A DNA stretch of 64,000 nucleotides, from contig NZ_BCRJ01000011.1 of the NCBI RefSeq assembly GCF_001552535.1, forward strand, positions 24,478 through 88,477. Reading direction: 5' to 3'. Below, one piece after another: positions 8,586 through 17,306 of this stretch (its first letter is position 1; each line of letters opens with the position of its first letter). The position numbers and the translations under genes are program-made. The stretch is from Nocardioides jensenii JCM 1364 = NBRC 14755. GTDB lineage: Bacteria; Actinomycetota; Actinomycetes; Propionibacteriales; Nocardioidaceae. The notes under the pieces are model-generated. The model saw nothing but the letters and a program-made list of their open reading frames with translations. It was not told the origin of the DNA and searched no databases.

Positions 8586-10084
8586 TGAACAGCAACAACG
8601 GAGCCAGCTCGAATGGCCGTGGCGCGCACGTGAACGGGATGCACCTGAAGCAGCTCGTGCCGGTCGACCAGGTACTGGTCAAGCGTCTCCAGTCGCGCGT
8701 GGGTGCTCGCCGCGGGAAGGCGCTGGAGGAGTTCCGCCGGAACAGCCAGCCGATCCCCAAGGGCGAGGACGCCCGGCAGCACACCGAAGCCCTGCTGGCC
8801 TCGGTGCTGGCCGAGTACGAGTCCGACCTGGTCGAGGACGGCCACAACCCGCTGGAGGAAGACGCCCGGGACCGGCTGGAGGCCGCGCTCAAGGCCCAGT
8901 TGTTCGGCGCGGGCAACCTCGATCAGCTGCTGGAGGATCCCGAGGCCGAGGACATCGTGATCAACAGTTGGCAGAACGTGTTCGTCACCTACGCCGACGG
9001 CACCAAGGCGCAGATGCCGCCGGTCGCCTCCTCGGACAAGGAGCTGGAGGAGATCGTCAAGACGATTTCTGCCCACGACGGCCTGTCCACCCGTCCCTTC
9101 GATCTGATCAACTACAACGTCACCCTCAGGCTGCACGACGGCTCACGTCTGCACGCGGTCCAGGGGGTGAGCGCGAACGGTCTGTCGATCTCGATCCGCA
9201 AGCACCGCCACAAGAGGGCCACCCTGCTTCCGCTTCCCGGGCTGGCCGAGCGGGAGCGCGCCGCCGGGGTTCCGGAGTCGCTGCGCACCAAGGACCTGCT
9301 GAGCGAGGGAACCGTCGACCACGACCTCGCCGCGTTCCTGTCCGCGCTGGTGAAGGCGCGTCAGAACATCATGATCGCCGGAGCCGTAAGTGCGGGGAAG
9401 ACCACGCTTGTGCGGGCGCTGGCCTCCGAAATAGACCCGATCGAGCGTCTGGTCACCGTGGAGCGGTCCATCGAGCTCGGCCTGCATGAGGACCCCGAGC
9501 GCCACCCCGACATCGTGCCGCTCGAGGAGCGGCTGGCGAACGTCGAAGGAGAAGGCGCAATCGGGTTGGCCGACCTGGTGCGCAACTCGCTGCGGATGAA
9601 CCCCTCGCGGGTGATCGTGGGCGAGGTCTTGGGTGATGAGGTCATCACGATGCTCAACGCCATGGCCCAGGGCAACGACGGGTCGCTGAGCACGATCCAC
9701 GCGAACTCCTCGCGCGATGTCATCGGGAAGATCCAGACCTACGCTCTGCAGGCTCAGGAGCGGTTGCCGTTCGAGGCCACCAACGGCCTGATCGCGAACG
9801 CACTGAACTTCATCGTGTTCCTTCGCCGGATCCGCACCGAGGACGGCCGTCAGCGCCGGATCGTCGAGTCGATCCGTGAGGTTGCCGGACGTGATGAGGA
9901 CGGCGTGAAGACGACCGAGTTGTGGAAGTACAACAGGGCCACCGGTCGCACCGAGTTCACCCGGAAGGCGATCATCCGCGAGGAAGCCCTCCTCGATGTC
10001 GGCTGGGACCCCGATGGCACGACGGACCTGAACAGGTTCGCCGAGCCGAGCGGTGCCAACGGCGATGAGGGGTGGCAGATCTGA
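8585..10084 (+). CDS. TadA/CpaF secretion ATPase
   Basis: A 499-residue hexameric-type secretion ATPase. The helical N-terminal domain is followed by the catalytic core: Walker A AGAVSAGKTTL near residue 265, the Asp box and Walker B region SRVIVGEVLGDEV near 345, and the His box GSLSTIHANSS near 370. It would power assembly and perhaps retraction of the Flp pilus from the cytoplasm, together with TadB and TadC, which follow directly. ATG 8585 is in a TGATG overlap; GTG one codon earlier is also possible. The C-terminal 30 residues are variable. Confidence 0.92.
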   Translation: MNSNNGASSNGRGAHVNGMHLKQLVPVDQVLVKRLQSRVGARRGKALEEFRRNSQPIPKGEDARQHTEALLASVLAEYESDLVEDGHNPLEEDARDRLEAALKAQLFGAGNLDQLLEDPEAEDIVINSWQNVFVTYADGTKAQMPPVASSDKELEEIVKTISAHDGLSTRPFDLINYNVTLRLHDGSRLHAVQGVSANGLSISIRKHRHKRATLLPLPGLAERERAAGVPESLRTKDLLSEGTVDHDLAAFLSALVKARQNIMIAGAVSAGKTTLVRALASEIDPIERLVTVERSIELGLHEDPERHPDIVPLEERLANVEGEGAIGLADLVRNSLRMNPSRVIVGEVLGDEVITMLNAMAQGNDGSLSTIHANSSRDVIGKIQTYALQAQERLPFEATNGLIANALNFIVFLRRIRTEDGRQRRIVESIREVAGRDEDGVKTTELWKYNRATGRTEFTRKAIIREEALLDVGWDPDGTTDLNRFAEPSGANGDEGWQI

Positions 10085-10959
10085 TGACCCTCTTCGTGGC
10101 CTGCGTCCTGGCGGTCAGCCTCGGCATCATCGGGGTGATCCGCACCGCCCGCGGCAAGAACCTGCTCCCGGCGCGGGTGACCACGGCCCGGCGCAAGGTG
10201 GCCGACCCCCAGCAGGCTGCCCGGCAGGTCACGATCGCGCTGATCGTCGGCGTCGTGGTCGGGATCTTGACCCGTTGGCCGGTGGCCGGGCTGATGGCGG
10301 TCGCTGTGGTGATCTTGTGGCCGAAGCTGGCGCGCTCGGGTGCGATCGAGAAGCACAGCGTGGCCAAGATCGAGGCGATCGCGAACTGGACGGAGTCGCT
10401 GCGCGATGCCGCTGCCTCCGAGTCGGGGCTGGAGCAGGCGCTGCCGGCAACCCTGGACGGTGCGCCGGCGCTGCTGCGCCGGCCGTTGCGGAACCTGGTC
10501 AACGCCCTGGACCTGCGTACGCCGCTGCCGGTCGCGTTGGCCCACTTCGCCGACGAGGTCGATGACCGGGGCGCCGACAAAGTCGTGATCGCACTCTCGC
10601 TGACAGCCCAGCAGCGTGCCGGGAGCCTCAAGCGGGTGCTCACGACGCTGGCCTCCAATACTCGTGCCGAGCTGGAGATGCGCCGCAAGGTGCTCACCGA
10701 GCGCAACGGCGTCCGCCGTCAGTCCAACCAGGTCGCGCTCGGCCTGCTCGCGCTGGCCGGGCTGCAGGCGGTCTTCCTGCGCGGCTGGGTCGAGCCGTAC
10801 AGCACGGTGTACGGACAGATGGTCCTCGCCGTGCTGGCCGCGGTCTACGTGGGCCTGCTGGTGCGGTTGCAGCGGCTGGCCTCCCCTGAGCCACACCCCC
10901 GATTCCTGTCCGGGGCAGACGCCCTGGCACAGGCCACGGGCCGGGAGGTGGCCTGGTGA
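10084..10959 (+). CDS. TadB-like membrane protein (type II secretion F family)
   Basis: A 291-residue integral membrane protein beginning at ATG 10084 in a four-base overlap with tadA. It has transmembrane segments at residues 1-20, about 45-80 and about 220-265, and a cytoplasmic T2SSF-type domain between them (NWTESLRDAAASESGLEQAL and ALSLTAQQRAGSLKRVL). This is the plan of TadB, which with TadC forms the inner-membrane platform for the TadA ATPase. Confidence 0.85.
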   Translation: MTLFVACVLAVSLGIIGVIRTARGKNLLPARVTTARRKVADPQQAARQVTIALIVGVVVGILTRWPVAGLMAVAVVILWPKLARSGAIEKHSVAKIEAIANWTESLRDAAASESGLEQALPATLDGAPALLRRPLRNLVNALDLRTPLPVALAHFADEVDDRGADKVVIALSLTAQQRAGSLKRVLTTLASNTRAELEMRRKVLTERNGVRRQSNQVALGLLALAGLQAVFLRGWVEPYSTVYGQMVLAVLAAVYVGLLVRLQRLASPEPHPRFLSGADALAQATGREVAW

Positions 10960-11864
10960 TTCCGATGCTGATCGTCTCCGCGGTGGCGGGCCTCGGGCTG
11001 CTGCGGCTCCACCGGCTGGCGTTCCCCTCCGCGCCGCCGCTGGCCGACCAGGCGGCTCGGTGGGAACGGGCACGCGCCCGGGCCGGTCGCCGTGCCCGTC
11101 TCGACATCGCACCTGAGGACCAGACCTGGTCGAAGAGGGCCGCGGAGTGGTTCGCCGAGCAGCTGCGCACCCGCCGCCCCGACGACATGCAGACCTACGA
11201 GCGTGACCTCGCCGTCACGGGTCAGCCGATGGAGGAGTGGCTGGCCAAGCTTCTGGTGTGGTTCCTCATCGGCCTTCTCGGCCCGGTCGCGCTGGTGCTG
11301 CTCGGCAACGCCGCCGGACTGGGTATCCCGATCCTCGTCGCTCCCGCCCTGGGGCTCGTGAGTGCCGTGGTCGCGGTGATCGGCGAGGTCCGCCAGCTGC
11401 GGGAGACCGCCGGCAAGCGCCGCGAGGCACTGTGCGACGCGCTCTCGGACTTCCTCGACCTGGTCGTGATGTCGATGGAGGGCGGCCGCAGCCACGCCGA
11501 CGCGCTGCCCACCGTGGCGCAGATCGGCACCGGGTGGGCCTTCCACGCCCTCTACGACGCGATCGACAACGCCCGGCCCAACGGCATGACCCCGTGGGAG
11601 GCGCTGGGCGAGGTCGGTGAGCGGTTCGGCGTCGTGGAGCTGCTCGACCTCCGGGCATCGCTGAATCTGGCGCAGGACGAGGGCTCCAGCATCCGCAACA
11701 CCCTCATCGCCCGCGCCCAGTCGATGCGTGATGCCCGACTGGCCGATGCCCACGCCCGCGCGAACAAGTCCACCGACGCGATGCGCAACAACCTGATGGT
11801 CATGGCGCTGGTGGCCGCCGCGTACGTGATCCTCGCCCGCGTCCTGTTCCTGTTCACCGCCTAG
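10956..11864 (+). CDS. TadC-like membrane protein (type II secretion F family)
   Basis: A 302-residue protein, GTG start in a GTGA overlap with tadB. Transmembrane segments lie at the N-terminus, at about 98-142 (FLIGLLGPVALVLLGNAAG and the next segment) and at the C-terminus (VAAAYVILARVLFLF). The T2SSF domain is between them, with DALSDFLDLVVMSMEGG and AQDEGSSIRNTLIARAQSM, the last a hallmark of TadC. It forms the platform with TadB. Confidence 0.86.
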   Translation: MIPMLIVSAVAGLGLLRLHRLAFPSAPPLADQAARWERARARAGRRARLDIAPEDQTWSKRAAEWFAEQLRTRRPDDMQTYERDLAVTGQPMEEWLAKLLVWFLIGLLGPVALVLLGNAAGLGIPILVAPALGLVSAVVAVIGEVRQLRETAGKRREALCDALSDFLDLVVMSMEGGRSHADALPTVAQIGTGWAFHALYDAIDNARPNGMTPWEALGEVGERFGVVELLDLRASLNLAQDEGSSIRNTLIARAQSMRDARLADAHARANKSTDAMRNNLMVMALVAAAYVILARVLFLFTA

Positions 11865-11900
11865 CCCGAACCTCTACTGCTTGAAGAAAGGAACCATCTC

Positions 11901-12098
11901 ATGAACGAGTCCACCCACCTGAAGATGGCGATCGAGTACTGGCGCTCCCGCTGGGAGGTCGCCCAGCGAGACGAACGCGGAGCCTCGGCACCGGAGTACC
12001 TGGTGCTGCTGCTCGGCATCCTGGCGATCGCGGCACTGGCGATCATCGCCGTGCGCACCTTCGTCACCAACAAGGGCAACGAGCTCAACGGCCAGTAG
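11901..12098 (+). CDS. Flp-type pilin
   Basis: A 65-residue protein with the plan of an actinobacterial Flp pilin: a basic leader, the processing region DERGASAPEYLVLL with the conserved glutamate, a hydrophobic helix of about 22 residues (LVLLLGILAIAALAIIAVRT), and a short polar tail. Cleavage by a prepilin peptidase would be expected near ERG-ASAPEY; no such peptidase gene is in the window, so it would have to be supplied elsewhere. The ribosome site GAAAGGAA is strong, in keeping with a major subunit. Confidence 0.85.
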   Translation: MNESTHLKMAIEYWRSRWEVAQRDERGASAPEYLVLLLGILAIAALAIIAVRTFVTNKGNELNGQ

Positions 12099-12147
12099 GA
12101 CCGCAGATCCACGCTGCTACTGGACAACGCGACGAAGAAGACCAGCC

Positions 12148-12561
12148 ATGACCATTCGGAAGCGCCTCCGGCCCCTGGGGTGCCTGCTGCCGCGCCGCCG
12201 CGACGAGCGCGGCATCGCGGCCCCGGAGTTCGTGGTCGTCATGCCGCTGGTGATGCTGGTCTTCCTGATGCTGGTGCAGTGGTCGGTGCAGTTGTACAAC
12301 GACCGGATCGTGCACGCCGCGGCCCGTGAGGCAGCGGTCGACGCGGCCTCCTGGGAAGGCACCGAGGACGCTGGCAGGCAGACCGCCAACGAGTACCTGG
12401 CCGACTCTGGCAGCGACCTGTCCAACACCAGCGTCAAGATCAAGGTGGGGGCGACCGAGGTCACCGTCACCGTCTCCGGCGAGGTGATGACTCTCGTGCC
12501 CGGCTTCACCAAGCAGGTCTCCGCGACTGCCACCGTGCCACGGGAGAGGTTCGCAGAATGA
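12148..12561 (+). CDS. TadE-like pseudopilin
   Basis: A 137-residue protein: basic N-terminus (RRRDERGIAAPEFVVVMPL) with a type IV prepilin-like glycine-glutamate arrangement, one hydrophobic helix, then an extracellular domain starting QLYNDRIVHAAAREAAVDAAS, typical of TadE. TadE proteins are minor pseudopilins of the Flp pilus. Its last four bases overlap the next gene. Confidence 0.8.
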   Translation: MTIRKRLRPLGCLLPRRRDERGIAAPEFVVVMPLVMLVFLMLVQWSVQLYNDRIVHAAAREAAVDAASWEGTEDAGRQTANEYLADSGSDLSNTSVKIKVGATEVTVTVSGEVMTLVPGFTKQVSATATVPRERFAE

Positions 12562-13274
12562 CGCGGCCGCCGAGCGCGACACCAGACTGGCGAGACGTCA
12601 TCGGCTCCTTCAGCCACGACGGCCCCGGCGGCGATGAAGCGCTCGCAGTCCAGCATCCGGACCTGATGGCCGCTCTCCAGGAGCTGACGCCCGACGACGA
12701 GCCGCTGAAGATCGGCGGGGAGAGCGTCACCCGCCAGACAGATGGGTCTTGGCGAGTCGGACGCGACAGGAACCTTGCCTCGCCGTGGGTCGTGGTCCAG
12801 TCGCTCCGTTCCTCCCGCCACCCCTACTCGCGCCACGGCCGTTCCTGGCGAGAGCGTCTTCGCGCACCCCGGGACGAGCGTGGCTACGCCGCCGTCGAGC
12901 TGCTGGCGATGACTACCGTGCTCGTCGGATTTATCACCGTCGTCGTCGGCGGCGGACGGATAGTCGACTCGAACAGCCAGGTTGATGACGCTGCCTATGC
13001 GGCCGCGCGGGCAGCATCCCTGGAATCGAACTTCCAGGCAGGACAGATCGCCGGCCGAGACGCTGCGGAGGATGCGCTGGCCGACCGGGGCAAGGCCTGC
13101 ACCCGCCTGACCGTGTCGTTCGCGGGAACCGACTTCCGCACCTCAGGACACGTGAGGGTCGAGGTCACCTGCCACGCGAACCTGAGCGACGTTGTCGGGT
13201 TCGGCCTGCCTGGCGCCAAGAACTTCACCAGCACGGCTGTGGTCCCTATCGAGCAGTACCGGCGGCTGCCGTGA
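12558..13274 (+). CDS. TadE/TadG-like pseudopilin with long N-terminal extension
   Basis: A 238-residue protein. Residues 105-238 are a pseudopilin: RDERGYAAVELLAMTTVLVGFITVV as processing site plus helix, then DAAYAAARAASLES. The first 100 residues are a polar extension with PDLMAALQELTPDDEPLKIGG and SWRVGRDRNLAS that is unusual for this family and would stay in the cytoplasm before processing. Start ATG 12558 overlaps the previous gene (ATGA). A start closer to the pseudopilin part is possible, but the extension looks coding. Confidence 0.75.
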   Translation: MTRPPSATPDWRDVIGSFSHDGPGGDEALAVQHPDLMAALQELTPDDEPLKIGGESVTRQTDGSWRVGRDRNLASPWVVVQSLRSSRHPYSRHGRSWRERLRAPRDERGYAAVELLAMTTVLVGFITVVVGGGRIVDSNSQVDDAAYAAARAASLESNFQAGQIAGRDAAEDALADRGKACTRLTVSFAGTDFRTSGHVRVEVTCHANLSDVVGFGLPGAKNFTSTAVVPIEQYRRLP

Positions 13275-13714
13275 CGGGTTCACGATTTCTGACGTCCCCG
13301 ATGAGCCGACGGCTGCGGCGTCGGCGCGATGAGCGGGGTGTGGTCTCGACGTGGACGATCCTCATGGCCTCGGGGGTGTTCCTGGTGCTGCTGGGCCTGG
13401 TCTATGACGGCGGCAACGCCATGAATCAGCGGATCGCGGCGCACCGCGCCGCTGAGCAGGCCGCTCGTGCGGCCGCCGACGAGATGCGCGGCGTCCGTGA
13501 CGGCACCGAAGGAATCAACCAGGCGACCGCGACCGCCCGCGCCAACCAGATCCTGCAGCAGGCCGGCTGGAGCGGCACCGTGAACATCGACGGCCTCGAC
13601 GTCACGGTGAGGGTGACCGGTGGATCGGACAACGCGTTCCTCAATGTCCTCGGCTTCACAAGCTTCCCGGTCGACGAGACCGGCACCGCAACGTCCATCA
13701 CGGGCCCGAACTAG
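13271..13714 (+). CDS. TadG-like pseudopilin
   Basis: A 147-residue protein: basic leader (MSRRLRRRRDERGVVSTWTI), one hydrophobic helix, then NAMNQRIAAHRAAEQAARAAADEMRG, the usual start of the Tad pseudopilin domain in actinobacteria. The rest is a small beta-rich domain. GTG start in a GTGA overlap with the previous gene. It is probably a minor pilin at the base or tip of the pilus. Confidence 0.78.
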   Translation: MTGSRFLTSPMSRRLRRRRDERGVVSTWTILMASGVFLVLLGLVYDGGNAMNQRIAAHRAAEQAARAAADEMRGVRDGTEGINQATATARANQILQQAGWSGTVNIDGLDVTVRVTGGSDNAFLNVLGFTSFPVDETGTATSITGPN

Positions 13715-13739
13715 GTTCCCGGGAGAGAGAAGAAACATC

Positions 13740-16700
13740 ATGCTGGGATTGGTCAAGCGACTCGGAGCCCTCGCACTGCTGCTGGGCCTCCTCGTGGGGT
13801 TCCCTGCCCTGCTGCTCGCTGCTGTGGGCAACGCGTGGCCTGACGGCGGGTTGAACGAGCTGTCGCTCATGAGCAACTCGGCCGTGCTCGGGATGGTCTC
13901 GCTGTTGGGCTGGTTCGTGTGGGCGCAGTTGCTGCTGTGCACCCTGTGGGAGATCCCGCCCGCATTGCGACACGAGACCGAGGGGGCCTCGAGGCTGCCG
14001 ATCGCGGTCGGTGGCCAGCAGAGGTTCATACGGATGCTGGTCCACACCGTGCTCGCGGTCGGAGTCACCTCGACGACGCTGCTCGGTTCGCACGCAGGCA
14101 CCTCGGAGGCTGCCCCGGCGGCACCTCTGCGGCCTGTCACCCATGTGGCGCACCAGGCTCCGGTCGCGAACCCGGGGGCCAGTCCCGCCGCCTCGCCGGT
14201 CAAGGGGGCCCCGGACAGCACCCAGGACCAGCGGGCCGACCATCCGAGGATCGTTACTGACAAGGGCGACACCTTGTGGGGCCTGGCCGAGAAGCACCTT
14301 CGCGACGGGTTCCGCTGGCAGGAGATCGCGGACCTGAATCAGGGGCGGGCCATGTCCGACGGCCGCACCTTCACAAACCCGCGCAGCATCGAGCCTGGTT
14401 GGGAGCTGCTGTTGCCCGTCGATGCGACCAACCTGCCCGGCGACCAGGTCCCCGGCGCAGAGACCGAGCACGCCGTCGCGGCCGGTGAAACGCTGACCGG
14501 GATCACCAAGGAGACCACCGGCGACCCCGACAACTGGCAGGCGCTGTACGAGGCCAACAAGGACGTCATCGGCAGTGACCCCGACCTGATCTACCCCGGA
14601 CAGGTTCTCGTACTGCCGGGCGCTGGTGACGTCGACCCGGCCACGGGCACCGGCCGGCCGCCCCAGCGAGAGCCCGGGCAGCGCGACCACGTGCCCGGCA
14701 AGTCCACCGACGGCCAGGACGGTCAGGGAGACGACACGGGGGCCGACGGTTCCGGCGGAGACATCGACGCTGCGCAGGACCAGCAACAGACGCCCGCGGA
14801 GCCGGCTACGCCGACCGCACCGTCGCAAGGATCGGCACAGGTGGCCCCGGGCAGCACGGAGCAGGTCTCCACCGAAGCCGACGAGGCCAGCGACGAGGGC
14901 GGGATCACGGGCCTGCGGGCGCTGCTGGCCACCGCCGCGTGTCTGTCGGTGGGAGCCCTGGGACTGGTGGCCGGCAACCGGCGTCGCCAGTTCCGGAGGC
15001 GCCGGATCGGCCGCACGATTGCCTCGACGCCCGACGAGCTCGTGGAAGTGGAACAGGCGATCCTCGAGCACGGCTCAGAGGCGCAGGAGGACGTCGCGTT
15101 CCTCGACCGGGCTCTTCGGCACATCGCCGCGTGCTGCAAGGTGGCAGGCCACCGGCTTCCCCAGCTTGGCGCCGCCGTGCTGGGCGATGAGGACCTGACC
15201 CTGCTCTTCACCGACCCCGCCCCCGGCGAAGCGCCGGAGGGCTGGACCGCGACCGATGACGCCCGGGCCTGGATGCTGCCGCGCTGGACCTTCCTCGAGG
15301 AGGACCTTGAGAACCAGCCGGCCCCGTACCCGGCGTTGGTGACCATCGGCCAGGACGAGGGCGGTCGTACCTGGCTGCTCGACCTGGAGACGCTGGGCAT
15401 GTGCGGGATCGGCGGCGATCCGGCGCAGGTGGCTGACCTGGCGCGGTTCATGGTGGCCGAGCTGGCGGTCAATGCATGGTCGGAGGGGAGTGAGGTGCTG
15501 CTGGCGGACCAGTTCGGGACCGAGACGATCGGCCTCAACCCCGCCCGTCTGCGGCAGGTCCAGCGCAGCGACGCCCTGGCCCGGGCAGCTGTGCTGACCG
15601 GTGAGATGGGCGAGGGCGAGCAGAACCTGGATGCTGATGTGTTGACGCGCCGCCGCGATGGGCTGCTGCTGGACAGCACCAACCCGGTGGTGGTCGTGGT
15701 GTCCTCCCGTCCCGAGGGCGAGTTCGTCGCCGACATCGAGGACCGGGACCGCTCCCGGGTCGTGGTCGTGCACGGGGCTGAGGAGACGCCGGCCGTGGAG
15801 TTGGCCGGCGACGGGATGGCGTTCTTGTCGATGTGGGGCATCAGCGTCAAGGCCTTCACGCTGCCGACCTCCGAGGCGGAGGCCATGGCGGCGCTGATGG
15901 CCTCGACCCGCAACCTCGAGGACGAGCCGGTGCCGGCCACGCAGTCCGACGATGGTCCGCTGGGCAAGTACGCCCGTGCCGACGGGTCGCTGCGTGAGGA
16001 GTACACCGAGCCGCGGCGCACCGAGGGCAACGACCCGTCCTCGATGCTGCCCGATGCCGACGAGGTCTACCTGGCCACCGCGGCCACGACCACCGAAGAC
16101 CTCGCCTCGGCCGCGCCGAGTGTTCCCGAGGAGGTCCGCGTCGAGATCGCGGCACTCGACCCGACGCTGGACCAGGACGTCGCTGACTGGTTCGACGAGT
16201 CCTCGCCGCGGCCCAAGGTGCACCTGCTCGGTCCGGTCTCGGTCACCGCACTCAACGGCGGCGACCCCGCGGCGATCGACAACGCTGGGGGCACGGTCTC
16301 CTTCATCGCCTACCTGGCCGTTCAGGACCAAGGGGTCACGGGGGAGCGTGCCGCCGTAGCGTGCGGGTGGAAGACGCAGAAGACGGTTCAGAACCGTGCC
16401 ACCAACGCCCGCTTCCTGTTGGGCACCCGGCCCGACGGGAGCGACTGGCTGCCGGACGCAAGCATGAGCGCTGGCGCCCGGCGGGGCACCAGCCCCACGT
16501 ACGAGCTGGTGCGGGGGACCGGCGGGGTCCTCAACAGTGCGGACTTGTTCGTGCGGCTCAAGCACCGGGCCGAGCGCCGTGGTGACAACGGCTGCGAGGA
16601 GGACTTGGTGACCGCGCTGTCGTTGGTGACTGGTGCCCCGTTCGAGGCGGCTACCGAGAGCCGGTTCAAGTGGTTGTTCAAGTCGGGGCAGCAGCGGTGG

Positions 16701-16988
16701 GACGAGCTCCTGGTGGGGGCCATCCATGACGCGGCCCACATCCTGGCGACGCGGGCGGTCACGGCTGGCCGGACCGACTTGGTCCGGGTGGCCTGTGACG
16801 CAGCCAGGAGGGCCAGCCCTCATAGTGACATCGCGTGGCTCGACGAGGCCGCGGCCACCGAAGCCGAGAGCGGTCGTGACGCCGCTGGCGAGCTCATCCG
16901 CGAGCAGGTCCTCGACCGGTACGACGAGGACCTCCCGCCGCGTTCGGAGGCCGTCGTGGAGCAGCGCGAGTGGGGTGCCACCGGGTAG
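13740..16988 (+). CDS. Large membrane protein with two LysM domains and a BTAD-like C-terminal domain
   Basis: A 1082-residue protein starting at ATG 13740 after GGGAGAGAGAAG. Three hydrophobic segments lie in residues 3-118. Two LysM peptidoglycan-binding domains follow: about 170-220 (KGDTLWGLAEKHL) and about 240-292 (AAGETLTGITKETTGD ending LIYPGQVLVLP). After a polar linker there is another membrane segment near 388-410, then a basic stretch and a cytoplasmic part of about 650 residues. The C-terminus (from about 823) has a winged-helix-like start, PKVHLLGPVSVTALNGG, and a helical repeat region resembling the bacterial transcriptional activator domain of SARP regulators. Proteins of this plan occur beside actinobacterial tad genes; they may anchor the pilus to the wall and signal inward. 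The gene ends at a strong terminator. Confidence 0.8.
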   Translation: MLGLVKRLGALALLLGLLVGFPALLLAAVGNAWPDGGLNELSLMSNSAVLGMVSLLGWFVWAQLLLCTLWEIPPALRHETEGASRLPIAVGGQQRFIRMLVHTVLAVGVTSTTLLGSHAGTSEAAPAAPLRPVTHVAHQAPVANPGASPAASPVKGAPDSTQDQRADHPRIVTDKGDTLWGLAEKHLRDGFRWQEIADLNQGRAMSDGRTFTNPRSIEPGWELLLPVDATNLPGDQVPGAETEHAVAAGETLTGITKETTGDPDNWQALYEANKDVIGSDPDLIYPGQVLVLPGAGDVDPATGTGRPPQREPGQRDHVPGKSTDGQDGQGDDTGADGSGGDIDAAQDQQQTPAEPATPTAPSQGSAQVAPGSTEQVSTEADEASDEGGITGLRALLATAACLSVGALGLVAGNRRRQFRRRRIGRTIASTPDELVEVEQAILEHGSEAQEDVAFLDRALRHIAACCKVAGHRLPQLGAAVLGDEDLTLLFTDPAPGEAPEGWTATDDARAWMLPRWTFLEEDLENQPAPYPALVTIGQDEGGRTWLLDLETLGMCGIGGDPAQVADLARFMVAELAVNAWSEGSEVLLADQFGTETIGLNPARLRQVQRSDALARAAVLTGEMGEGEQNLDADVLTRRRDGLLLDSTNPVVVVVSSRPEGEFVADIEDRDRSRVVVVHGAEETPAVELAGDGMAFLSMWGISVKAFTLPTSEAEAMAALMASTRNLEDEPVPATQSDDGPLGKYARADGSLREEYTEPRRTEGNDPSSMLPDADEVYLATAATTTEDLASAAPSVPEEVRVEIAALDPTLDQDVADWFDESSPRPKVHLLGPVSVTALNGGDPAAIDNAGGTVSFIAYLAVQDQGVTGERAAVACGWKTQKTVQNRATNARFLLGTRPDGSDWLPDASMSAGARRGTSPTYELVRGTGGVLNSADLFVRLKHRAERRGDNGCEEDLVTALSLVTGAPFEAATESRFKWLFKSGQQRWDELLVGAIHDAAHILATRAVTAGRTDLVRVACDAARRASPHSDIAWLDEAAATEAESGRDAAGELIREQVLDRYDEDLPPRSEAVVEQREWGATG

Positions 16989-17021
16989 CTCGCGGCAGGC
17001 TCCGACGGGGCTCTCGAGGAC

Positions 17022-17072
17022 GGCTTCGGCCCTGTCTCACCTGGATGGTGGGACAGGGCCGAAGCCCGTTTT
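17022..17072 (+). terminator. Rho-independent terminator of the pilus operon
   Basis: A 20-bp inverted repeat with one mismatched pair (GGCTTCGGCCCTGTC...CACC with its complement), a 5-base loop TGGAT, and then CGTTTTC. It lies 34 bases after the stop of the LysM protein and closes the Tad operon. Confidence 0.9.
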
Positions 17073-17139
17073 CTGGTCGCCCACGGGGGTGTCCGCAACC
17101 GTTCGGACGCACTTTTCTGACTTCTTCTCGGAGGGGGCT

Positions 17140-17257
17140 GGTGAGCGGCCTCACCGGCTCTGACCTGCGGTTTTGCGTTTGGTGAGCGGGTGTGGTGAGC
17201 GGTCACCGGGCCGGTCCGGGGGTGTGGTGAGCGCTGTGGTGAGCGAGGTGGTGAGGG
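17140..17257 (+). repeat. Array of GGTGAGCG direct repeats
   Basis: Five exact GGTGAGCG copies at 17140, 17181, 17194, 17226 and 17238, and a sixth near copy GGTGAGGG at 17250. The last three are 12 bases apart, close to one helical turn, and all point the same way. They end 50 bases before the start of the sigma-like gene. Such arrays are usually binding sites for a regulator or for a replication initiator. A related GGTGAGGTCG appears twice in the intergenic region beside the relaxase. Confidence 0.75.
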
Positions 17258-17306
17258 GTCGGTTCTGCAGTAGGCGCGTCCTGATCGCCTCTCTCGGAGG
17301 ACCGCC

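Noticed and set aside
17088..17112. A seventh copy of the promoter motif (TGTCCGCAAC near 17090)
   Set aside because: The second half GTTGC is not found at the fixed 13-base distance; only GTTCGG is present.
17140..17257. CRISPR-like repeats
   Set aside because: The 8-base units are too short and the spacing too tight for a CRISPR array, and no cas genes are present; treated as binding-site repeats.
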